From: Nocardia sp. NBC_00508
GTDB taxonomy: Bacteria > Actinomycetota > Actinomycetes > Mycobacteriales > Mycobacteriaceae
Length of the DNA: 64,000 nucleotides
Assembly (NCBI RefSeq): GCF_036346875.1
Contig: NZ_CP107852.1
Span: forward strand, 5,394,001-5,458,000
Reading direction: 5' to 3'
Shown: piece after piece, positions 1 to 13,553 of the stretch
How positions within the stretch are numbered: position 1 is the first letter of the stretch
Layout: each line of letters opens with the position of its first letter
Program-made: the position numbers and the translations under genes
The notes under the pieces: model-generated
Told to the model about the DNA's origin: nothing
What the model saw: only the letters and a program-made list of their open reading frames with translations
Database searches by the model: none

Positions 1-793
1 CAGTCGTAACGCCGTGCCACCTCGATGATCTCGGGCAGCCGGACCACGTCGCCGTCCATGCTGTAGAGGCCCTCGATGATCACCATGGCACGATCGAAAC
101 TGCGCCGTGACATCTTCAGGATGGTCTCCAGCGACTCGGGGTCGTTGTGCCGGAACGAAACCCGCTTGCAGCGCGACCATTCGGTGCCGGAGACCACGCT
201 GTGGTGGATCAGCGCGTCGCAGACCGCGAGATCGCGCTTACCCAGCAGGAATCCGACCGCCGCGGCATTGGTGAGGTAGCCGCTCGCGGTCACCAGAGCG
301 GCTTCGGTGTCGTAGATTCGGGCGATCTCCGCTTCGAGTTCGCGGTAGATCGGCAGCTCGCCCGCCACGATGCGGACCGCGGCGGCGGAAGTGCCGTACT
401 GATCGATCGCGTCCTTGGCCGCCTGTCGCACCCGCGGGTCGGCGGCCAGGTCCAGGTAGCCGAAGCTGCTGAAGTTCACCACATCCCGGTCGGCCATCCG
501 GGTCACCGCCCCGCTGACGCCCTCGTGCGGCAGGTAGTACGGGTTCACCAGACCCACCTGCTGCACCCACGCGTCGAACCGCCCGAACCGCTGCCCGGCC
601 TCCAGCACGCCGGGATGATCGCGGAAGGAGGTGTGCGCGACCCCGCGCCGCGCGCCGTTGCCGTTGGCCACCGCCGCGGTGGCGGAGCCGTTGTCGGCAG
701 GCGCCGCGTTCGTGGTCGCCGGGGCCGCGCCCGTTTCTCCGGTCGTGTGCCTGGCCAGCAGTGTGCGGGCCAGGTTACGAGAGTTGTTGTCGG

Positions 794-797
<4 letters not shown>
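1..797 (-). CDS. PLP-dependent alpha-oxoamine synthase (BioF/KBL/Fum8-like), 3' end cut by window edge
   Basis: About 265 N-terminal residues are visible; the C-terminus, including the PLP-binding lysine, lies beyond the left edge. The frame reads as a fold-type I alpha-oxoamine synthase: an approx. 40-residue low-complexity N-terminus, then VVNFSSFGYLDLA, a tyrosine/glycine stretch, DALIHHSVVSG (the H-x-S region that stacks on PLP in BioF) and EGLYSMDGDVVRLPEI, the classic family motif. The family condenses an acyl thioester with an amino acid, losing CO2 and giving an alpha-amino ketone. The start is TTG at 797, overlapping the PKS stop (TTGA) with GAGGA a few bases upstream, so translation is probably coupled. 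Because the PKS lacks a release domain, this enzyme likely off-loads the polyketide from the ACP, as Fum8 does for fumonisin. A biotin-pathway bioF is less likely in this context. Confidence 0.85.
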
Positions 798-7117
<6,320 letters not shown>

Positions 7118-7688
7118 GCAAAAACCCCTGATGCTCAGGTACTCGAAAACGCCTGCGGTCGGATCGGCGCCATCGAATCAGCGTGGAGACAACCGGAATC
7201 GCGACGCCGGTAAACATGTTCCGTCGTAGGCGCCGTCCGGAGAGGAAGTAGTTCCGTGGTCGGAGGTCAGTGTCCACCCATGGTAGGAGCGCTGATTCGC
7301 TGAGGTCAATACGGTATCGCGCAGTACACGAGTGAAAACTATTGCGCCTCAGTCGATATCAAATACGTCATCACCGCAGGTCAGAATGGGTATGACAGCA
7401 TTATTCACCTGTTATTACAGGGTTATTGTCTAGTCGAGACCGGAGAAATTACAGCGTTATTCGCTCCTGTCCCGTCGGGTAGCCGACGTCCCGATGTCAA
7501 CGGGACAACTGATTTCGTGAGCACGTGGGTAACTTGTTGAGAACCCCAAGAACTCGAGCGGCCCCCAACGCGGGACCCGAACGCAAATCCACCCGCCACC
7601 TCACTGGTACGGCCTGAATATGCGGAGAGGCGGGGGAGCGGCTACCATGGCTCGTCGACTACGCACTCGGGGTGAAAGGCGATGCGCC
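7118..7688. promoter_or_regulatory. A+T-rich divergent control region of the PKS and SnoaL-like genes
   Basis: About 570 bases without a credible gene. The stretch around 7330-7460 is clearly richer in A and T than the surroundings, with three TTATT runs. It contains an inverted repeat CCTGT-TATT-ACAGG at 7408-7421. It should hold the promoter of the PKS (minus) and probably that of the SnoaL-like gene (plus). The binding protein is unknown; the TetR encoded at 8250-8978 is a candidate only by proximity. Confidence 0.5.
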
Positions 7689-8237
7689 GTGGTTACGTAC
7701 AACACCGGACAGTTCCGAATCGAGGCGGAAGCCGAACCCATCGAGAGCGTGGCGTGGCTGGCCGAATTCACCGAGCAGTACATCGCGGGCTGGAACAGCG
7801 GGGACCCGGCGGCCGTCGCGAAATGCGCGACCGAGGACACCATCTGGCACGATCCGTCCCTGTCCGAGCCGGCGCACGGTCGCGCGGGAGTCGAGAAGTT
7901 CGTCGCCGACACGGTGCGCTCGTTCCCGGACGTGGCCTACGCCAACCCGTTTCCGCCGGTGCTCGCCGCGGACAACCGGCTCGCCCTCGTGCCGTGGCGG
8001 ATGACCGGTACGCATCTCGGTCCGATCGACCCACCAGGGTTCGCCGCCACCGGCAAGAAGCTCGACCTGCTCGTGGTGGATCTCTGGCAGTTCCGCTCCG
8101 GGCTGATCTGGCGCAGCCAGGCCAGCTGGGATCTGCAGGAGATGCTGCTCCAACTGGGCCTGATGCCGCCGCGCGGCAGCGCCGCCGAACGCGCTATGGC
8201 GCGCGCCCAGCGGGTCAGGTCCCGGTTGCCGTTCTGA
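7689..8237 (+). CDS. SnoaL-like / NTF2-fold protein
   Basis: A 182-residue protein with the SnoaL/ester-cyclase pattern: an N-terminal helix (WLAEFTEQYIAGWNSGD), then ATEDTIWHDPSLSEPAHGRAGVEKFVADTVRSFPD, then a beta-rich segment and a C-terminal W-x-F-x-SGLIWR strand. Members bind or cyclise small polyketide-like ligands, or have no known activity. I chose GTG at 7689 because AAAGG lies nine bases upstream; an in-frame ATG at 7620 would add 23 Arg/Gly-rich residues that look non-coding. It is divergent from the PKS and convergent with the TetR gene (12-bp gap), so a role in tailoring the polyketide is possible but unproven. Confidence 0.8.
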   Translation: MVTYNTGQFRIEAEAEPIESVAWLAEFTEQYIAGWNSGDPAAVAKCATEDTIWHDPSLSEPAHGRAGVEKFVADTVRSFPDVAYANPFPPVLAADNRLALVPWRMTGTHLGPIDPPGFAATGKKLDLLVVDLWQFRSGLIWRSQASWDLQEMLLQLGLMPPRGSAAERAMARAQRVRSRLPF

Positions 8238-8249
8238 GCCGGGGCCGGA

Positions 8250-8978
8250 TCAGTCGCCGGGTTCGGCGGTGAACCGCTCCATCGCCACGAGGACCGCGGC
8301 GCCGACGGTCTCCAGTTCGGCGCCCATACCGACGAGCAGATGCACGATGGCGGGGACCAGCACCTCGAGGAGACCGTCGTCGCCCAGGTGTCCGGCCATC
8401 TCCAGCTGGACGAAGCCGAACAGGCCCATCCACAGCTGTGCGGCCGCCGAACGGATGTCGGGGCAATTGATCAGCCCCGCGCCCTGCGCTCGCCGCACCG
8501 CGCCGACCACGTGATCGAACGTTTCCTGGTAGTGCTCGAACTCCGAATCATGCCCGGCCACGAGCACATTGCCTCGGTTGATCTTCATGTCGATGCGCGT
8601 TCCGGTGCCGAACATCAGCTGGAACAGCTCCGGCCCGCGCTGTGCCTCGTCACGGAACACCAGGCCGAGGACCAGCAGATCGGCGATCGGCTCGTCGGTC
8701 ACTCCCGCCGCGGTCATGCGGTCGGCCAGCTGCGCGAAGCCCGCGGAACCCGCGGCGCGGATCAGGCCCGGCATGCCGCCGAAATTGGAGTACACCGCCA
8801 TGGTGGAGACTCCGCACATGCGCGACACCCGGCGGACGGTGAGGGCGTGCAACCCCTCGGTCGACACCACCTCCACGGTCGCGTCGATCAGGCGATCGCG
8901 CAGCGCGGTGCTCATCGCGTCGGGCGCGGCGGTCGGGCGCACGGCTAATTCGGTCATTCCGGCAGTTTGTTTGCTCAT
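8250..8978 (-). CDS. TetR-family transcriptional regulator
   Basis: A 242-residue regulator. The N-terminal helix-turn-helix is plain: RLIDATVEVVSTEGLHALTVRRVSRMCGVSTMAVYSNFGG (about residues 27-68), followed by an all-helical ligand domain. Family members bind operators as dimers and release on ligand binding. The ligand is not predictable. An alternative start at Met8 or Met22 would leave the HTH intact. It ends 12 bases from the SnoaL-like gene and lies close to the PKS locus, so it could control either. Confidence 0.9.
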   Translation of the reverse strand: MSKQTAGMTELAVRPTAAPDAMSTALRDRLIDATVEVVSTEGLHALTVRRVSRMCGVSTMAVYSNFGGMPGLIRAAGSAGFAQLADRMTAAGVTDEPIADLLVLGLVFRDEAQRGPELFQLMFGTGTRIDMKINRGNVLVAGHDSEFEHYQETFDHVVGAVRRAQGAGLINCPDIRSAAAQLWMGLFGFVQLEMAGHLGDDGLLEVLVPAIVHLLVGMGAELETVGAAVLVAMERFTAEPGD

Positions 8979-9693
8979 CGCTTCCGATTCCCCACCACGG
9001 TCAGGCCGCGACGCATAGGTCTTCTAGGTTGCTGTGCGGTCGGCCACGGCGTCGAAGCAGGACCGGCGGAACGACTTCGGCGCCGATCGATGCACCATCG
9101 ACTCGCTCGGTCCGGGACGCTGATCGTGGTTCATCGCGCACAGATATCTCCGTCCTTGCCGCACGAACTGGCGGGCAGAGCGTGAAATGGGTCCGCGTTC
9201 GCGGGCTACGAGAAGCGGGCGCACCCGCCGGGAGGTGCGTGTCGGAGGTGAGTGTCGTCACTGAGACTGTATGTGATAGAGCGTAACACTCTCGGCCGTT
9301 GCGCCAAATGTTTTGCGTCCTTTCCGAATTCGCTCTCCAGCGCTTCGCTGTGGCAGCTGACGATCGAGACGCCGCGGTCCTGGGGTCGGTGACAAGCGGT
9401 CTCCGTCTCAACCCGGCGAATGGCAGAGGATGTCTCGGATCGGACAAATCAGACATGCGCTCGACGGGCGGGTTAGCGGATCGCGTACTTGTCAAGATCG
9501 ACCTCGGGCTAGCTGGTGCGGAGCGAGCCGCCACCCGGATCCGTGCGTGGTGCGGATCCGAGCGGGCGAAATCGCCAGGGCAGGATGACGCGCCTCGGTA
9601 GCCGGCTGCTGCCGGTTCTCTATGCGGGCGGTCACTGACACCCGGCAACGGTATCGTCCACAGGGGACAGTTTCGAGGGTGGGAGGTCCATCG
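8979..9693. other. Long intergenic region with no recognisable gene
   Basis: About 715 bases. Small open frames exist on both strands but none has a ribosome-binding site with a plausible protein. At about 9262-9291 there is an A+T-richer patch which, read on the minus strand, has the spaced form GTGTTAC-GCTC-TATCACAT. That resembles promoter/operator DNA often seen upstream of actinobacterial TetR genes. It lies some 285 bases upstream of the TetR start, so the link is weak. Confidence 0.35.
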
Positions 9694-10797
9694 ATGTTGT
9701 CACCGATTCCGGGAGTCATCGCCTGGCCTGCGATCGGCCTCGTCGCCGCGGTGCTCGCGGGCCGGTCGGTGGTCGTGCGCGACACCGTCGTCGATCAGTT
9801 GGTCAACCGGCTGTTCCTGTGGGGTTTGCTGAGCTTGCTGCTGTACCGCTGCGACATGACGCCCGGTGTCGCGAGCCTGGCCCATCAGCTGGCGCTCGGC
9901 TGCACGGTGATGTCGTCGATGTGCCTGCAAGGGATCGTCCGTGTCTGGGCCTTCGACGCGGACCCGGTAGCGGTCTGGCGCAGGCACCGCGTCTGCGCTC
10001 TGCTCGCCGCCGGATGCGCTGCCACGATCCTGCTGGCGGGCACGTCGGCGCGCCGCGAAGGACGACTGGTCGACCTGACCGCGAGCCCAGGGGACATCGT
10101 GGTGTGGACCGCGTTCGGCTTGCCGCTGCTCTTGAACACCTCGCTGCTGGCCCGGATGTGCCTGCGGGAGCTGCGGTCCGGTGGGATAGGCGTGGAGGGA
10201 AAGCTGGTCTCCGGCGTAATGGCATGGGCAGCAACTCTCTTCGGCGCCAATCTGGCGCTGTCGCTGGTGCAGGCGGTCACCGGGTGGCAGGGCGGGGGAA
10301 CGCACCTGACCAGGGTTGAAGCGACGGTCACCGTGTGCCTGGTACTCGACGCGATGTTCACTGCCATTCCGCTGGTGAGGACGCTGCTCGCCGCGGCGGA
10401 GCTCGACCGTGCCGGGCGATCCTGCCGCAGGTTGCGCCCGCTGTGGCGAGATCTCACCGCGGCGGTTCCCGAGATCGTCCTGCCTCCCGTCCCGGAAGAA
10501 CGCACCGACGCGTCGTCCCGGCTGATGCGGATGACCGTAGAGATCCAGGACGCCCTGTTGCACCTCGGTCGCTACGCTCCGGCCACGGTCGGCCCGGCCG
10601 GGTCGGGCTGTCCGCTGACCGACTACGCACACCAAGTGGCGCAGGCGACACGCGCGCGGAAGTCGGGGTCCGCGCGGGTCGGATCGGCCCCGGCCCGGTT
10701 GCCCGTGCCCGCGACGGATTTCGACGCCGGACTGCGGCAACTGCTCGCGCTCGCCCGGGTGTGGCCCACCGCCCGCGCCGGCCTCGTCGGCGTCTAG
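9694..10797 (+). CDS. Integral membrane protein, MAB_1171c-like family (DUF6545-type C-terminus)
   Basis: A 367-residue protein. The N-terminal half holds about six or seven hydrophobic helices (e.g. GVIAWPAIGLVAAVLAG, LFLWGLLSLLLY, VCALLAAGCAATILLAG, LPLLLNTSLLARM, SGVMAWAATLFGANLALSL, VTVCLVLDAMFTAIPLV). It is followed by a cytosolic part with RRLRPLWRDLTAAVPEI and a helix beginning RLMRMTVEIQDALLHL. That order is the signature of actinobacterial 'MAB_1171c family putative transporters'. Start ATG 9694 has GGGAGG seven bases upstream. These genes commonly sit next to XRE or ImmA-type genes; none is adjacent here. Its stop overlaps that of the convergent thioesterase (shared CTAG). Substrate and role are unknown. 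Confidence 0.75.
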   Translation: MLSPIPGVIAWPAIGLVAAVLAGRSVVVRDTVVDQLVNRLFLWGLLSLLLYRCDMTPGVASLAHQLALGCTVMSSMCLQGIVRVWAFDADPVAVWRRHRVCALLAAGCAATILLAGTSARREGRLVDLTASPGDIVVWTAFGLPLLLNTSLLARMCLRELRSGGIGVEGKLVSGVMAWAATLFGANLALSLVQAVTGWQGGGTHLTRVEATVTVCLVLDAMFTAIPLVRTLLAAAELDRAGRSCRRLRPLWRDLTAAVPEIVLPPVPEERTDASSRLMRMTVEIQDALLHLGRYAPATVGPAGSGCPLTDYAHQVAQATRARKSGSARVGSAPARLPVPATDFDAGLRQLLALARVWPTARAGLVGV

Positions 10798-11195
10798 AGC
10801 ACTGCTTGGGTCTGGGTGACCTTCGCGACCAGCTTGTCCGCGTCATCGCGGATCACCGTCTCGACCACGATGAACGAGCGTCCGGCATGCAGCGGAATCG
10901 CGGACGCCGTGGCGTAGCCGGAGCGCACGGCACGCAGGAAGTTCGTCTTCGACTCGACCGTGGTGGTGCCCTGCTTGCCTTCGGGCAGGTTCAGGAACGC
11001 GCACACCGCACCGGTCGCGTCGGCAAGCGACATCAGCACCCCGCCGTGCAGGACGCCACCGAGGGTGCACAGCGACTCGTCCCAGGCCAGCCGGCTGCAT
11101 ACCAGCTCGGGTCCCTGCGCGAGCACCTCGATGCCGAGGCGCTCGGTGAACGGCATGGTCCGGTGGAAGAGCGCGGTGCCCGTCTCGTCGATCAT
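10794..11195 (-). CDS. PaaI-type hotdog-fold acyl-CoA thioesterase
   Basis: A 133-residue single hotdog domain of normal family length. LGGVLHGGVLMSLADATGAVCAF holds the HGG motif and the Asp/Glu-rich helix that carries the active site in PaaI/YbdB-type thioesterases; TTTVESKTNFLRAVRSG and VETVIRDDADKLVAKVTQTQ complete the sheet. Such enzymes hydrolyse aryl- or acyl-CoA esters, often to recycle CoA. The gene is alone on this strand and convergent with the upstream membrane-protein gene, so there is no pathway context. Confidence is high for the fold and low for the substrate. Confidence 0.88.
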   Translation of the reverse strand: MIDETGTALFHRTMPFTERLGIEVLAQGPELVCSRLAWDESLCTLGGVLHGGVLMSLADATGAVCAFLNLPEGKQGTTTVESKTNFLRAVRSGYATASAIPLHAGRSFIVVETVIRDDADKLVAKVTQTQAVL

Positions 11196-11371
11196 GAGCG
11201 CGATCCTGCCCGACGCGGTGTCCGGCGTCGATTACGTCGTCGGTAATCGGATGCCCGCGCACGTTGTGCAACGGAGACCCTGGCATCGGTTCGGTATCGG
11301 TCCCCGCGCGCTGAAACGCTTCGCCGTGCGCGCGGGTATCTGGACATGAACCCGATGAACAGGAGAACGCG

Positions 11372-12244
11372 ATGACCGACCTCCAGCCGTTCTATCGGCA
11401 AGTGCAAACGCACTACGACGTCTCCGATGCGTTCTACGCGCTTTTCCTCGATCCCTCGATGACTTACAGCTGTGCCTATTTCGAGCACCAGGACATGACG
11501 CTGGAACAAGCGCAGTACGCCAAGATCGACCTCGCGCTGGGAAAGCTCGACCTGCGACCGGGAATGACGCTGCTCGACATCGGCTGCGGCTGGGGCGCGA
11601 CGATGGTGCGCGCCGCCACCGAGTACGGCGCCAAGGTCGTCGGGTTCACCCTCAGCCGCAACCAGTACGACTACGTCCAGTCCATGATCGACCGGCAGCG
11701 CCTCGCGCACGCCGAGGTCCGGCTACAGGGCTGGGAGGAATACGACGGCGATGCCGACCGGATCGTCAGCATCGGCGCGTTCGAGCATTTCCGGCGCGAG
11801 CGCTATGCGACGTTCTTCGAACGGTGTCATCGGATGCTCCCGCCGGGCGGGCGGATGCTTCTGCACACCATCGTCGGCTACACACTGGACGACCTCCGTC
11901 GCATGAATATCCCTGTGACCAGAGAACATGCGCTGTTTCACATCTTCATCAAGCGGGAGATCTTCCCGGGCGGCCAGCTGCCGCAGCCCGCCGAGGTGAC
12001 CCGGGTCGCCGGACGCGCCGGATTCGGCACGGAGAAGATCCAGGAACTGCGACCGCACTACGCGCGCACCCTCGACTTCTGGGCACAGGCGCTGCGCGAG
12101 CGTCGTGCCGAGGCGATCGCGATCGCTTCCGAGGAGGTCTACGAGCGGTATCTGAAGTACCTCACCGGCTGCGCGGCGAACTTCCGTAGCGGGCACATCG
12201 ACGTCATGCAGTTCACCTTGGTGAAGGAAGGCGCCGCCCGATAG
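11372..12244 (+). CDS. SAM-dependent cyclopropane / mycolic acid methyltransferase (CmaA/MmaA family)
   Basis: A 290-residue protein matching mycobacterial CmaA/MmaA/PcaA enzymes in length and order of motifs: HYDVSDAFYALFLDPSMTYSCAYF at the N-terminus, the SAM loop LLDIGCGWG (about residue 68), SIGAFEHF, and the C-terminal NFRSGHIDVMQFTLVK. The family transfers methylene or methyl from SAM to unsaturated meromycolate chains on an acyl carrier or to phospholipid acyl chains. It acts in the cytosol at the membrane and supports assignment of the organism to the mycolate producers. It is monocistronic, with GGAGAACGCG just before ATG. Whether it forms a cyclopropane or a methyl branch cannot be told. 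Confidence 0.92.
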   Translation: MTDLQPFYRQVQTHYDVSDAFYALFLDPSMTYSCAYFEHQDMTLEQAQYAKIDLALGKLDLRPGMTLLDIGCGWGATMVRAATEYGAKVVGFTLSRNQYDYVQSMIDRQRLAHAEVRLQGWEEYDGDADRIVSIGAFEHFRRERYATFFERCHRMLPPGGRMLLHTIVGYTLDDLRRMNIPVTREHALFHIFIKREIFPGGQLPQPAEVTRVAGRAGFGTEKIQELRPHYARTLDFWAQALRERRAEAIAIASEEVYERYLKYLTGCAANFRSGHIDVMQFTLVKEGAAR

Positions 12245-12256
12245 CCGACAACCGGT

Positions 12257-12628
12257 TCAGCCGCCGAACGATCCGGTATGGGGCCGCGGCGGCAGCAGCC
12301 GCCACGGACCGCAGTTCTCCGTCTTGAATGCGACGTCGGTCGGCTTGATCTCCACTCGGACCGGGCTGAGCCGGGTGAAGTTGTTGGCGAGGATGTTCTG
12401 CATGTTCGTGTTGTCGCCTTCGACTTTCCACAGCCTGCGCCAGTCGCAACCGAAGGCCGGATCGGGCGTGCCAGGCGCCTCCCAGACGCCGGGAAGAATG
12501 TCGACGCCGACCAGGTAGACGCCGTCCTGCGGCATGGTGTTCGCGGGTTCGGCCGCCGCCGTTCCCGCGGCGACCAGGGTTAATGCGGAGGTCACGGCCC
12601 CCGCGAATAGAAGCGCGCTTGCACGCAT
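12257..12628 (-). CDS. Small secreted protein of unknown function
   Basis: A 123-residue precursor. ATG at 12628 follows GAGGAGAAC, which is a better start than the longer frame. Residues 1-27 form a Sec signal peptide (MRASALLFAGAV...AAGTAAAEP, AxA cleavage). The mature part, about 96 residues, has DGVYLVGVDILPGVWEAPGTPD and two cysteines (CDWRRLW, ENCGPW) likely to form a disulfide. The DGxYLVGxDIxPGxW pattern recurs in small secreted actinobacterial proteins of unknown role. It is convergent with the methyltransferase (12-bp gap). Confidence 0.8.
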   Translation of the reverse strand: MRASALLFAGAVTSALTLVAAGTAAAEPANTMPQDGVYLVGVDILPGVWEAPGTPDPAFGCDWRRLWKVEGDNTNMQNILANNFTRLSPVRVEIKPTDVAFKTENCGPWRLLPPRPHTGSFGG

Positions 12629-12843
12629 AACGGTGTTCTCCTCGACTGTGCTACCGCCGCGTCGCGGCTGTCGTTCTTCCGCCGTCGCGGCCGACCTGGG
12701 AGATCCCCGCATCTCCGCGGCCAGACTTACCAGAACAGACCCGATGGTGTGCCGGAATTCGCGGATTCCTGTGCTGTCGAACAACACCGCACCGAATCGC
12801 GCGCGATGTTGTCATCGGATCGAGGCGCCGCGATATCCCCTAC

Positions 12844-13416
12844 ATGAAGTGTGCTCGGCGTGCCCGCGGCCTCGGCCGGTCGGCGCCATGCGGTATGCGA
12901 TGTGCGCGATTGTGCACCGACGACGGGCTCGCCGCGGTGCTCACCGCCGACCGGGCGTTGTTGCACTGGCGAGCCGTGCAAGCCCTCGGCGACCGCGGTC
13001 TGGCCGAACACGCCGTGCAGGAGACGTTGCTGCGCGCCTGGCGCTCGTGCGCGCGGTTCGACGAAGACAGGGGCGCCCTCCGAACCTGGCTGCTGGCGAT
13101 CCACCGCAACGTCGTCGTCGACATGAGCCGCGCCCGTGCCGCGCGACCGGGCGATTCCGGCTGGGACGAACTCGGTGAACTGGTCGACTCCCGCCACGCG
13201 CACCCGGACTTCTCCGACGGTCTGGTCGACGGCATGCTGGTGGCCCAGCTATTGGCGCTGCTGCCCGCCTCGCAGCGGGCGGCCGTCACCGAAGTCATCC
13301 TGCGCGACCGCGCCTACCAGGAGGTTGCGGATGAATTCGGCGTGCCGGTCGGCACCGTGAAGACTCGGGTGCACTACGCTCTGCGATCTCTGCGCAAACT
13401 GCCCCAGTGCGCCTGA
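12844..13416 (+). CDS. ECF-family RNA polymerase sigma factor
   Basis: Region 2 is seen as LGDRGLAEHAVQETLLRAWRSCARFDEDRGALRTWLLAIHRNVVVDMSRAR and region 4 as LVAQLLALLPASQRAAVTEVILRDRAYQEVADEFGVPVGTVKTRVHYALRSLRKL. The protein ends right after region 4, as simple two-domain ECF sigmas do. The start is uncertain: ATG 12844 has no clear Shine-Dalgarno, and an internal ATG at 12895 or the GTG at 12937 would leave a more usual N-terminus. No anti-sigma gene follows; the next gene, 137 bases on, is a peptidoglycan amidase, which may be a target or just a neighbour. Confidence 0.88.
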   Translation: MKCARRARGLGRSAPCGMRCARLCTDDGLAAVLTADRALLHWRAVQALGDRGLAEHAVQETLLRAWRSCARFDEDRGALRTWLLAIHRNVVVDMSRARAARPGDSGWDELGELVDSRHAHPDFSDGLVDGMLVAQLLALLPASQRAAVTEVILRDRAYQEVADEFGVPVGTVKTRVHYALRSLRKLPQCA

Positions 13417-13523
13417 CGGCGCGGCGCGGCGCGCGCTGTAACACTTCGATAACGCGCCTTGCTTGCTGAGACAGGTGTTGCCAGAGTGAACCGTGGGTTT
13501 GGTGTTACAAGTGGGAAGGGAGG

Positions 13524-13544
13524 GGTGCCCCGTCCCGGGGCGCC
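13524..13544 (+). promoter_or_regulatory. GC-only hairpin in the amidase leader
   Basis: GGTGCCCCG-TCC-CGGGGCGCC forms a nine-pair stem (one T-G wobble) with a three-base loop, ending nine bases before the amidase ATG. The purine-rich AGGGAGGGG immediately 5' overlaps the stem, so the hairpin could hide or present the ribosome-binding site. It is not followed by a T-run and is not a terminator. Confidence 0.45.
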
Positions 13545-13553
13545 GACCGCACT

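Noticed and set aside
9001..9648. Minus-strand 215-codon frame
   Set aside because: No ribosome-binding site, Arg/Thr/Ser-rich, no family resemblance; treated as intergenic.
12889..12960. Downstream start codons for the ECF sigma gene
   Set aside because: They remain possible, but no clear ribosome-binding site favours one, so the longest frame was kept with a note.
13417..13553. Possible c-di-AMP (ydaO) riboswitch before the amidase
   Set aside because: Actinobacterial wall-hydrolase genes often carry one, but the leader is too short and lacks the conserved core; only a simple hairpin is present.
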